From positions 1 to 8,952 of the forward strand of contig JAEUVL010000382.1 of the NCBI GenBank assembly GCA_016786965.1: a stretch of 8,952 bases of DNA, read 5' to 3'. This document shows, piece after piece, positions 1 to 4,902 of this stretch. Source of the DNA: Chitinophagaceae bacterium. GTDB lineage: Bacteria; Bacteroidota; Bacteroidia; Chitinophagales; Chitinophagaceae. The position numbers and the translations under genes are program-made. The notes below the pieces were generated by a model. It was not told the origin of the DNA and made no database searches. It was given only the letters and a program-made list of their open reading frames with translations. Within the stretch, counting starts at the first letter, position 1, and every line of letters begins with the position of its first letter.

Positions 1-146
1 CCAAATATCCGGTTGGGCGGGTTCCAGGAAGGTTTATTAATAGTTTGGTACCAGCTTTCTACCCCTGTGACTGTAAAAAAAGCACTTGTTCCTCCAATGA
101 CCAAAGGAATAGCAATTGAGATACACAGTTTCAGAGTATTATTCAT
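1..146 (-). CDS. TspO/MBR family protein, 5' end only (cut by window edge)
   Basis: Reading the minus strand from the ATG at 146-144 gives 48 complete codons with no stop, continuing past the left edge. The translation begins MNNTLKLCISIAIPLVIGG, a hydrophobic first membrane segment (about residues 5-24). It continues with W32-Y33 and then KPSWNPPN at residues 38-45. The Trp-Tyr followed by a KPxWxPP loop is the hallmark of the start of TspO/MBR (PF03073) proteins. These are five-helix membrane proteins that bind porphyrins and related tetrapyrroles, with roles in stress responses. The start lies 30 bases after the stop of the upstream DUF3810 gene, so the two are probably co-transcribed. There is no clear Shine-Dalgarno site, as is usual in Bacteroidota. 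The C-terminal two thirds are outside the window, so integrity cannot be judged. The family call is strong for so short a fragment because the motif is distinctive. Confidence 0.85.
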   Translation of the reverse strand, partial: MNNTLKLCISIAIPLVIGGTSAFFTVTGVESWYQTINKPSWNPPNRIF

Positions 147-176
147 TCCTGTCTAACAAAGCCGGGAAGGAATTGT

Positions 177-1253
177 TCAAAGAATGGCTGTACCGTATTT
201 TTTGTAATAGGCGATCAGCCAGGCCACTACTTCATTGTAACTTCTTTTTCCTGCAGGTTGATTATTGGCTTTTAAAAAATGACCATACCCCCACATGATG
301 ATTGGCTCGATCGGGTTTTTATAGCGTCGGTAGAAATTCCTGAATTCCTGTTGGTCCTTCCTTACTTGCGGGTGTACTTTTTCCTGGAACGTCCTGGCCA
401 ATGCAGTGTCACGCCGGTACACTTCACCAAGGGCATAGTTATACATATCATAATACACTGAATAGCGGAAAGCATTGTTATTGTAAGATTTACAGGCAAG
501 GTATCCTACAAAATTGGCTTCATTTTCCTTTCCATAGCCCAACTGGTGTGCCATTTCATGAGTGGTAACAAAAGGCTCCAGAAACCGGGGTACAGTAGTG
601 TTTACCTGCCCTTCGCCGGAAAAAGGATTATAATAGCCCTGGAAGCCGAGGTAATTCCCAAGGTAGCTGAAAAGAGAAGGCTTTATAGATTTGGGAGCAT
701 ACTTCAAAAAAGAGTATTGCTTGGCTGCTTCGCGGTATGCTTCATTAGCACTATTGAATAACCTGCTTTTTTTGTTGAAAGAATCCCGCTGGGCCTCAGA
801 TACGGTAGCTGCGTATTCATTTACCCGCTGAAGCATTATGGTGGTTAAGGTGTCAAGGTCAGTAAGTGAATACTGCTTCACCTCCAGTTGCAATTGGTGA
901 GCAATCCCTTTACGGTTATAATTCAGCCCCCAGAACAGGTTGAAGAACACATATACAAACAAACCAAAAAAGATGGCTTGCTGCAGCCCAATTACAAAAT
1001 AGCGGCGGGTAAGCCGCCTTTTAAACAACAACTTAAAGAATTTGAACGTTTTTACGAGAATGATCAGTATCAGAAAACTATAGAAAAGATCACCAACACT
1101 AAAGGGTATCCAACCGAAAAGTATCCGCTGCACTTTAGCGATCACTGGGTAAATACCCTGGCTATAATTCCGCTCCACCCAGGCAGGGTACCAGGATACC
1201 CACTTGATGAGAATTGTCAGGACTATAAGGAGTACCCAGCTCCAGCTTTTCAT
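177..1253 (-). CDS. DUF3810 family membrane protein with HExxH metallopeptidase motif
   Basis: This is a 358-residue membrane protein. Three hydrophobic segments lie in the N-terminal third (about residues 5-22, 48-70 and 85-107), followed by a long soluble domain. H232-E233-M-A-H236 with acidic residues just after it (E243, E245) is the HExxH zinc-binding motif of metallopeptidases. This, with the N-terminal WIPFSVGDLFY stretch, fits DUF3810, a family common in Bacteroidota with no established substrate. The catalytic domain is probably anchored in the inner membrane; proteolytic activity is inferred from the motif alone. I chose the ATG at 1253. An in-frame TTG at 1289 would add 12 residues (MQQFLARLFARL), and the sharp change to AT-rich sequence just upstream of 1289 makes that start a real alternative. 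The gene is followed after 30 bases by a TspO-family gene on the same strand, suggesting an operon. The full length is present and no frame damage is seen. Confidence 0.9.
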   Translation of the reverse strand: MKSWSWVLLIVLTILIKWVSWYPAWVERNYSQGIYPVIAKVQRILFGWIPFSVGDLFYSFLILIILVKTFKFFKLLFKRRLTRRYFVIGLQQAIFFGLFVYVFFNLFWGLNYNRKGIAHQLQLEVKQYSLTDLDTLTTIMLQRVNEYAATVSEAQRDSFNKKSRLFNSANEAYREAAKQYSFLKYAPKSIKPSLFSYLGNYLGFQGYYNPFSGEGQVNTTVPRFLEPFVTTHEMAHQLGYGKENEANFVGYLACKSYNNNAFRYSVYYDMYNYALGEVYRRDTALARTFQEKVHPQVRKDQQEFRNFYRRYKNPIEPIIMWGYGHFLKANNQPAGKRSYNEVVAWLIAYYKKYGTAIL

Positions 1254-1321
1254 CAGACGGGCAAAAAGTCGGGCTAAAAACTGTTGCAAGTAATTAATAG
1301 TTAATGATTAAGGATCAGCGT

Positions 1322-1354
1322 TAAAAGTAATAAGAATTCGATAAAAAAAAGCAA
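1322..1354 (-). promoter_or_regulatory. Possible promoter for the DUF3810-tspO unit
   Basis: On the minus strand, TTG (1354-1352) is followed after 22 bases by TACTTTTA (1329-1322). This is one base off the Bacteroidota -7 consensus TAnnTTTG, with spacing slightly longer than usual. Transcription would start near 1315, upstream of both candidate start codons (1289 and 1253). The region is very AT-rich, so a chance match is possible. Confidence 0.35.
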
Positions 1355-1384
1355 ATTACTCCTTACAGATTACATGTTTTACCA

Positions 1385-1392
1385 TACCTTTG
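1385..1392 (+). promoter_or_regulatory. Bacteroidota-type -7 promoter element upstream of the DUF177-rpmF-plsX cluster
   Basis: TACCTTTG matches the TAnnTTTG -7 element of the Bacteroidota primary sigma factor exactly. It lies 21 bases before the ATG at 1414, predicting a short leader. I see no convincing TTG at the -33 position; the closest candidate is an imperfect CTTACA around 1362. The in-frame TTG at 1390-1392 that could extend the coding region is part of this box, which argues against it as a start codon. Confidence 0.6.
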
Positions 1393-1413
1393 CACACTCT
1401 TAAAAAGTTGACC

Positions 1414-1965
1414 ATGAGCCGCCGCCGGGAGTTTGAAATAGCTTTTGTGGGGTTAAAACCCGGGGTTCATGAATACAACTATGTGATCGATGACAGGTTC
1501 TTTGAGGCATTCCAGCAGCAGGACTTCCGTAACTGCAAAGCCAATGTAAAACTTTCGCTTGACAAAAAAAGCAGTTTTATGTTGCTCAAGTTTGAAATAG
1601 GTGGCACCCTGGAAGTGAACTGCGACCGTTGCAACAGCAACCTGCCGTTAGATCTGTGGGATGAATTCAACATCACGGTAAAGATGGTGGAGGAGCCGGA
1701 ACTGATGAATGAGCAGGAAGAAGACCCGGATATGTACTACATTGCCCAGGGCGAAAGTCACCTGGACGTAGCTGACTGGGTTTATGAGTTCATCAACCTG
1801 GCGATACCAATGCAGAAAGCCTGTGACTTTGATAATATGGATGGCCCTTATTGCAACAAGACAGCCATGGACGTGTTGAAAAAACTGGAACCTGAAGAAA
1901 AAGAAGTAAAAGAGAACCCGATCTGGAAAGGATTGGAAAAGTTTAAAGATCTGGAAGGTGAATAA
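1414..1965 (+). CDS. DUF177 (YceD-like) family protein
   Basis: The gene encodes 183 residues. The family signature is visible as FVGLKPGVHEYNY near the N-terminus (residues 11-23), C70-x2-C73 in the CDRC motif, and a second cysteine pair at C137 and C147 near ...GPYCN. An acidic middle and a charged C-terminal tail (NPIWKGLEKFKDL) are typical. DUF177/YceD proteins are encoded immediately before rpmF in a wide range of bacteria. They are linked to accumulation of 23S rRNA and assembly of the large ribosomal subunit, although the mechanism is not settled. Cys-x2-Cys motifs suggest possible metal binding. The ATG at 1414 is preferred over the upstream TTG at 1390, because that TTG sits inside an exact promoter -7 box and the family N-terminus fits the ATG. 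The gene ends 72 bases before rpmF, consistent with co-transcription. Confidence 0.92.
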   Translation: MSRRREFEIAFVGLKPGVHEYNYVIDDRFFEAFQQQDFRNCKANVKLSLDKKSSFMLLKFEIGGTLEVNCDRCNSNLPLDLWDEFNITVKMVEEPELMNEQEEDPDMYYIAQGESHLDVADWVYEFINLAIPMQKACDFDNMDGPYCNKTAMDVLKKLEPEEKEVKENPIWKGLEKFKDLEGE

Positions 1966-2037
1966 ACGAACGAGAGTGGGATGAAAGACTCCCGACCAAT
2001 GACAAACAATATTTTTAAGTTTTTTAAATAGTAAGAA

Positions 2038-2232
2038 ATGCCTAATCCCAAACGCAGACACAGTCAGCAAAGAAGTGCAAAGCGCAGAACGCATTATAAA
2101 GCTACCCCTGCTACATTATCAACAGACAGCACCACCGGCGAACTGCATGTTCGTCACCGTGCACATGTAAGTGAAGGAAAACTGTACTACAAGGGTAAAG
2201 TGGTAGCTGAAAAAGCGCCGCCCAAAGCCTAA
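2038..2232 (+). CDS. rpmF: 50S ribosomal protein L32 (bL32)
   Basis: This 64-residue basic protein opens with MPNPKRRHSQQRSAKRRTHY, the highly conserved N-terminus of bL32. It then has the TTGELHVRHRAHV and GKLYYKGKVV segments. bL32 is a small component of the large ribosomal subunit near the peptidyl-transferase region. It contains no cysteine at all, so it is the zinc-independent (C-) form lacking the two CxxC pairs of zinc-ribbon L32 proteins; this form is familiar in Bacteroidota. It lies between DUF177 and plsX, the conserved arrangement. A hairpin at 2270-2292 follows 37 bases after the stop and may limit read-through into plsX. The start is unambiguous. Confidence 0.97.
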   Translation: MPNPKRRHSQQRSAKRRTHYKATPATLSTDSTTGELHVRHRAHVSEGKLYYKGKVVAEKAPPKA

Positions 2233-2269
2233 TACTTCTTACTTTACAATATCAAGTAATATTTGTCCC

Positions 2270-2292
2270 TGCCCGCCCAAAAAAGGCGGGCA
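2270..2292 (+). terminator. GC-rich hairpin after rpmF (possible terminator or attenuator)
   Basis: TGCCCGCC (2270-2277) pairs perfectly with GGCGGGCA (2285-2292) across a CAAAAAA loop, an 8-bp GC-rich stem. Only three T follow (ATTTGG), a weak U tract for a classical intrinsic terminator. It could end the DUF177-rpmF transcript or reduce flow into plsX, whose own start is 77 bases further on. Confidence 0.6.
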
Positions 2293-2368
2293 TTTGGCTA
2301 AATTGTCGTCACGTAATTTCTTGTTTTCTTACCTTGCTCCTTTATTCTGATAACGCATACTACTGAAC

Positions 2369-3307
2369 ATGGTGATTGGTATAGATATGATGGGTGGTGA
2401 TTTTGCCCCGATGGAAGCCGTTAAAGGAGTACATCTTTATTTGTCCGCCCATAATATTCCCGCCTCTCTCCTGCTTATTGGCGACAAGGAAAAAATCGAA
2501 ACTCTTCTTACAGAACAACATATTTCATCAGAAAAGATCAGCATCGTCCACGCAGAGCAGGTGATCGGTATGCATGAACATCCCACCAAAGCTCTAAAAG
2601 AAAAGAAACAATCTTCCATTGCCATCGGTTTTCATTTGCTGGCGACAGGCAAAATGGATGCCTTTATCAGTGCAGGTAATACCGGGGCTATGCTGGTGGG
2701 GGCCCTGTTCAGCATCAAAGCAGTGGAAGGAGTAATACGGCCCACTATTTCCACCATCATTCCTAAAGCTAATGGCGGCACCGGCCTCCTGCTGGATGTG
2801 GGATTGAATGCAGATTGTAAACCGGAACAACTCAACCAGTTTGCCATAATGGGCTCAGTGTATGCGCAATTGATTCTGGGTATCGAGAAACCAAGAGTAG
2901 GATTGATAAATGTGGGGGAAGAAGAAGGTAAAGGAAACCTGCTGGCCCAGGCCACATATCCGCTGCTGAAAGAAAATAAGCATATCAACTTCGCCGGTAA
3001 TATCGAAGGCCGCGATGTGCTAATGGATAAAGCAGATGTAATGGTTTGTGAGGGCTTTACCGGTAATATCATTCTGAAAATGGCGGAGTCATTGTACGAT
3101 ATAAGCCACCAAAGGCAGGTAAAAGATGAGTATTTCGAACGCTTCAACTTCGAAAACTATGGCGGGACACCGGTGTTGGGTGTGGCCAAACCAGTTATCA
3201 TTGGTCATGGCATATCAGGAGCAAAAGCCTTTATGAACATGATCCACCTGGCCCAGTTAATGCTGGAAAAAGAGGTAATGCAGCGGATGAAGGAAGCGTT
3301 AAGCTGA
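2369..3307 (+). CDS. plsX: Phosphate acyltransferase PlsX
   Basis: The protein has 312 residues, full length for the family. Recognisable blocks in order are GIDMMGGDFAP at residues 4-14, VIGMHEHPTKALKEKKQSS in the first quarter, ISAGNTGAM starting near residue 100, LLLDVGLNADCKP, a GLINVGEEEGKGN block, and CEGFTGNIILK near the C-terminus. PlsX is a peripheral membrane enzyme. It converts acyl-ACP and inorganic phosphate into acyl-phosphate, the donor used by PlsY for the first acylation of glycerol-3-phosphate in phospholipid synthesis. It follows rpmF after 136 bases. The usual downstream partner fabH is absent from this window; a tRNA locus follows instead. A TACCTTG sequence at 2330-2336 is one base short of a -7 box, so an independent promoter is possible but weakly supported. 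The ATG at 2369 gives the conserved N-terminus directly. Confidence 0.96.
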   Translation: MVIGIDMMGGDFAPMEAVKGVHLYLSAHNIPASLLLIGDKEKIETLLTEQHISSEKISIVHAEQVIGMHEHPTKALKEKKQSSIAIGFHLLATGKMDAFISAGNTGAMLVGALFSIKAVEGVIRPTISTIIPKANGGTGLLLDVGLNADCKPEQLNQFAIMGSVYAQLILGIEKPRVGLINVGEEEGKGNLLAQATYPLLKENKHINFAGNIEGRDVLMDKADVMVCEGFTGNIILKMAESLYDISHQRQVKDEYFERFNFENYGGTPVLGVAKPVIIGHGISGAKAFMNMIHLAQLMLEKEVMQRMKEALS

Positions 3308-3431
3308 TACTGGCTGCTTTTGTACGGCCATATTTATACCCGGTTTACGATTATCTGGTTCTCATTAACCACTCAAAACAACATATTGGCCCATTTTCTC
3401 GAAAACCTGTTGATAATTAATGTAAAAACTT

Positions 3432-3462
3432 TTGGCATAAAGGGTCTGAGCCTGTATTTTTG
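3432..3462 (+). promoter_or_regulatory. Promoter for the tRNA-Lys gene
   Basis: TTG (3432-3434) and TATTTTTG (3455-3462) are separated by 20 bases. This matches the Bacteroidota TTG / TAnnTTTG promoter with good spacing and is the best promoter match in the window. The predicted transcription start is near 3469, about 30 bases before the tRNA 5' end. The rest of the 3308-3497 gap shows no gene or strong structure. Confidence 0.7.
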
Positions 3463-3497
3463 CACTCCCAAATCCGAAAGGGTAAAGGGAACAGGTT

Positions 3498-3570
3498 GAT
3501 CTCGTAGCTCAGTTGGTAGAGCAATACACTTTTAATGTATGGGCCCTGGGTTCGAGTCCCAGCGGGATCA
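3498..3570 (+). tRNA. tRNA-Lys (anticodon UUU)
   Basis: A full 73-base cloverleaf can be drawn. The acceptor GATCTCG (3498-3504) pairs with CGGGATC (3563-3569) with one G-U wobble, and the discriminator is A at 3570. The D arm is GCTC/GAGC (3507-3522). The anticodon stem ATACA/TGTAT flanks the loop CTTTTAA, with TTT at 3531-3533. The variable loop is GGGCC, and the T arm is CTGGG-TTCGAGT-CCCAG (3546-3562). UUU reads AAA and AAG lysine codons. The 3' CCA is not encoded and must be added after transcription. The gene is intact, although everything from 3541 onward is repeated exactly 336 bases downstream, so its 3' portion may have been supplied by an inserted element. Confidence 0.95.
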
Positions 3571-3577
3571 CAAAAGC
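3541..3577 (+). repeat. 37-bp direct repeat, copy 1 (3' portion of tRNA-Lys)
   Basis: This copy covers the variable loop, T arm, 3' acceptor strand and discriminator of tRNA-Lys, plus seven bases beyond the tRNA (CAAAAGC). It is identical over all 37 bases to 3877-3913 and diverges at both borders (T/A before, T/C after). The two copies bracket the GIY-YIG gene in the manner of left and right attachment sites. Because the repeat extends past the mature tRNA end, it was duplicated at the DNA level and not copied from processed tRNA. Confidence 0.95.
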
Positions 3578-3605
3578 TTTTGATAAATTCAGGAGCTTTT
3601 TTTTT
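3572..3605 (+). terminator. Intrinsic terminator after tRNA-Lys
   Basis: AAAAGCTTTT (3572-3581) can pair with AGGAGCTTTT (3591-3600) through a 9-base loop, including two G-U pairs. A run of T continues to 3605. It sits directly after the tRNA and four bases before the GIY-YIG start codon. It would therefore separate the two transcription units, or throttle read-through into the nuclease gene. The stem is AT-rich and weaker than the hairpin after the second repeat. Confidence 0.6.
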
Positions 3606-3609
3606 GTTT

Positions 3610-3870
3610 ATGCCCTATGTGTATATAGTTTATTCCGAAAAGATCAACAAATACTATGTTGGTGCATGCACTGATCTGGACAGGAGGCTATATGAGCACA
3701 ATATTGGACATTCAAAGTTTACCAGCACCGGTATTCCCTGGAAATTAGTGTATTCTGAACCTTATGAAACATTAACTGAAGCCAAACAGCGGGAATTGAA
3801 GATCAAAAAGATGAAATCCAGAAAGTTTATCGAGGAACTGATCTCAAAAGGCAGAGCATCCCGATCTTAA
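3610..3870 (+). CDS. Small GIY-YIG nuclease-family protein
   Basis: This 86-residue protein is a single GIY-YIG domain of the compact, UvrC N-terminal/YhbQ-like type. The GIY part is V4-Y5-I6 and the YIG part Y16-V17-G18. The catalytic arginine is R25 or R26 in LDRRLYEHN, followed by Y28 and H30. A glutamate that would bind the metal is E62 in KQRELKIKKMKSRKF, so the active site looks complete. Such domains cut DNA in repair enzymes, homing endonucleases and restriction enzymes; the role of the stand-alone short proteins common in Bacteroidota is unclear. I chose the ATG at 3610. An in-frame ATG at 3535 lies inside the tRNA anticodon arm and would translate tRNA sequence. No Shine-Dalgarno site is obvious. 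The TAA (3868-3870) runs into a small hairpin six bases before the tRNA-derived repeat, so the last residues (GRASRS) are probably encoded by element-border sequence. Confidence 0.88.
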   Translation: MPYVYIVYSEKINKYYVGACTDLDRRLYEHNIGHSKFTSTGIPWKLVYSEPYETLTEAKQRELKIKKMKSRKFIEELISKGRASRS

Positions 3871-3876
3871 TCGGGA
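3859..3876 (+). repeat. Inverted repeat at the right border of the GIY-YIG unit
   Basis: TCCCGAT (3859-3865) pairs with ATCGGGA (3870-3876) around a 4-base loop (CTTA) that holds the first two bases of the stop codon. The hairpin abuts the first base of the second 37-bp repeat. Alternatively ATCCCG (3858-3863) can pair with CGGGAT (3899-3904), which would give a tRNA-like acceptor/T-arm minihelix. No T tract follows, so it is not an obvious terminator. Confidence 0.7.
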
Positions 3877-3906
3877 GGGCCCTGGGTTCGAGTCCCAGCG
3901 GGATCA
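3877..3906 (+). pseudogene. tRNA-Lys 3' fragment (orphan)
   Basis: This segment contains only the variable loop, T arm and 3' acceptor strand of tRNA-Lys, identical to 3541-3570. The 5' acceptor strand, D arm and anticodon arm are missing, so it cannot make a tRNA. If the unit inserted at the tRNA gene, this is the original chromosomal 3' end displaced downstream. Confidence 0.88.
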
Positions 3907-3913
3907 CAAAAGC
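3877..3913 (+). repeat. 37-bp direct repeat, copy 2
   Basis: Exact copy of 3541-3577 at an offset of 336 bases. Its last six bases (AAAAGC) form the left end of the strong terminator stem at 3908-3931. This suggests that this copy and its terminator are the ancestral tRNA-Lys tail. Confidence 0.95.
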
Positions 3914-3934
3914 CTCCGATCGGAGGCTTTTTTA
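3908..3934 (+). terminator. Strong intrinsic terminator after the GIY-YIG unit
   Basis: AAAAGCCTCC (3908-3917) pairs with GGAGGCTTTT (3922-3931) around a GATC loop, and the whole segment is a 24-base perfect palindrome. The T run continues to 3933. It is bidirectional in form and separates the tRNA/GIY-YIG locus from the short-chain dehydrogenase gene. It is probably the original tRNA-Lys terminator. Confidence 0.85.
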
Positions 3935-3952
3935 TTTTGCCTGATTTTCAAC

Positions 3953-3960
3953 TACGTTTG
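3953..3960 (+). promoter_or_regulatory. -7 promoter element for the SDR gene
   Basis: TACGTTTG matches TAnnTTTG exactly, 19 bases before the ATG at 3980, immediately after the terminator. The nearest TTG (3937-3939) is only 13 bases upstream, too close for the usual -33 spacing, so the upstream half is unconvincing. Confidence 0.5.
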
Positions 3961-3979
3961 TAATCATAATTCAATTCTC

Positions 3980-4789
3980 ATGTCAGTATATTTCAAAGAC
4001 AAAGTAGTGGTGGTAACGGGCGGCACCGATGGGATCGGCAAAGCATTGGTAGACTCTCTTATAATCATGGGTGCCAAAGTAGCCACCTGCGGCCGCAATC
4101 ATGATAAACTTTATACCCTCCAGGCAGAGTATCCATCTGCACACCTGCATACTATGGTGGCCGATGTAAGCAATGAGAATGACTGCCGGCGCTTCATGGA
4201 AACCACTATAAAAGTATTTGGCGGCATTGATATCCTGATCAATAATGCAGGCGTGTCCATGCGGGCTTTACTCAAAGAAGCCAATACAGAAGTCATCAAA
4301 AAAGTAATGGACATTAATTTCTACGGCTCAGTATATTGTACCAAGTATGCCCTTGATTCTATCATATCCCGTAAGGGAACTATTGTAGGTGTTTCTTCCA
4401 TCGCCGGGTACAGGGGCCTGCCGGGACGTAGCGGCTACTCTGCCAGTAAGTTTGCCTTGCAGGGATGGCTGGAAGCCATCAAAACTGAACTCATGGCTGA
4501 CGGTGTGCATGTAATGTGGGTTTGCCCCGGCTTTACCACTTCCAACATACGACAGGCAGCGCTGAATAAAGATGCCAATTCACATGGCGAAACCCCCATG
4601 GACGAAAGCAAAATGATGAGCGCTGAAGATTGTGCCGGGTATATATTAAAAGCAATAAGAAAAAAGAAAAGAACACTGGTATTAACCTTCACCGGCAAAA
4701 GAACCGTATTCATGCAAAAGTTTTTCCCAAAACTGGCAGACAAACTCGTGTACAAGTTTTTCTTTAAAGATGGGAAGCTGGTAAAATGA
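3980..4789 (+). CDS. Short-chain dehydrogenase/reductase (SDR family oxidoreductase)
   Basis: This 269-residue classical SDR carries the Rossmann nucleotide-binding motif TGGTDGIG (13-20), D62-V63 for adenine-ring contact, and NNAG at 88-91. The catalytic tetrad is N113, S140 in VSSIAG, Y153 and K157 in YSASK. R39 after the second strand suggests NADP(H) preference. The conserved PG appears later in WVCPGFTTSNI. Such enzymes oxidise or reduce hydroxyl/keto groups; the substrate cannot be read from sequence. The C-terminus (FTGKRTVFMQKFFPKLADKL) is basic and amphipathic, as in SDRs that associate with membranes, so a lipid-type substrate is conceivable but only an inference. The gene has its own likely promoter and follows a strong terminator, so it is independent of the tRNA locus. 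The DUF62 gene starts 113 bases downstream on the same strand. Confidence 0.93.
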   Translation: MSVYFKDKVVVVTGGTDGIGKALVDSLIIMGAKVATCGRNHDKLYTLQAEYPSAHLHTMVADVSNENDCRRFMETTIKVFGGIDILINNAGVSMRALLKEANTEVIKKVMDINFYGSVYCTKYALDSIISRKGTIVGVSSIAGYRGLPGRSGYSASKFALQGWLEAIKTELMADGVHVMWVCPGFTTSNIRQAALNKDANSHGETPMDESKMMSAEDCAGYILKAIRKKKRTLVLTFTGKRTVFMQKFFPKLADKLVYKFFFKDGKLVK

Positions 4790-4902
4790 TATTATAAACC
4801 ACGGTTGCCCGAAACTGCTCATAAAATCCCGAACTTTATCCCGGCGCATCCGGAAAGTGTTGAAAGAATTCATTTGCTGTAATACATTAAACCTGTTTCT
4901 CT

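Larger units (their letters stand above)
3541..3913 (+). mobile_element. Putative minimal tRNA-associated GIY-YIG element
   Basis: A 336-bp unit contains one GIY-YIG nuclease gene, an internal terminator-like hairpin and one copy of the tRNA-Lys 3' portion. It lies between exact 37-bp direct repeats of that tRNA sequence. The intact tRNA upstream and the orphan 3' fragment downstream are the configuration left when an element integrates in a tRNA gene and restores it. No integrase, transposase or recombination directionality gene is present, so mobility is inferred only from the repeat structure. Alternatives are a homing-type insertion driven by the nuclease, the remnant of a larger deleted island, or a local duplication that captured the gene. 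The exact unit can be drawn as 3541-3876 or 3578-3913, which are equivalent. Confidence 0.6.

Noticed and set aside
888..1277. Plus-strand open frame of 129 codons
   Set aside because: It lies entirely antisense to the DUF3810 gene, which has clear membrane segments and a HExxH motif. The translation resembles no family and is a shadow.
1390..1413. Upstream TTG start for the DUF177 gene
   Set aside because: The TTG is the last three bases of an exact TACCTTTG promoter element, and the family N-terminus fits the ATG at 1414.
2632..3147. Minus-strand open frame of 171 codons
   Set aside because: It is antisense to plsX, whose reading frame is unmistakable. The translation is serine/proline-rich without motifs.
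3571..3582. Perfect 12-base palindrome CAAAAGCTTTTG after the tRNA as a protein-binding site
   Set aside because: It is better explained as part of the left arm of the terminator hairpin plus the repeat end; I see no other evidence for a binding site.
3535..3609. In-frame upstream extension of the GIY-YIG gene starting at an ATG inside the tRNA-Lys anticodon arm
   Set aside because: The added 25 residues (MYGPWVRVPAGSQ...) are a translation of tRNA and terminator sequence. The GIY-YIG domain begins at the ATG at 3610, and the tRNA is clearly functional.
3541..3913. Tyrosine-integrase genomic island with attL and attR
   Set aside because: The repeats look like attachment sites, but no integrase or other island gene fits in 300 bases. 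Only a remnant or a different mechanism remains possible, so I did not call an island.
4790..4902. Small gene or RNA between the SDR and DUF62 genes
   Set aside because: No conserved motif, stable hairpin or good promoter is visible. The minus-strand frame reaching in from 4682 is a shadow of the SDR gene.
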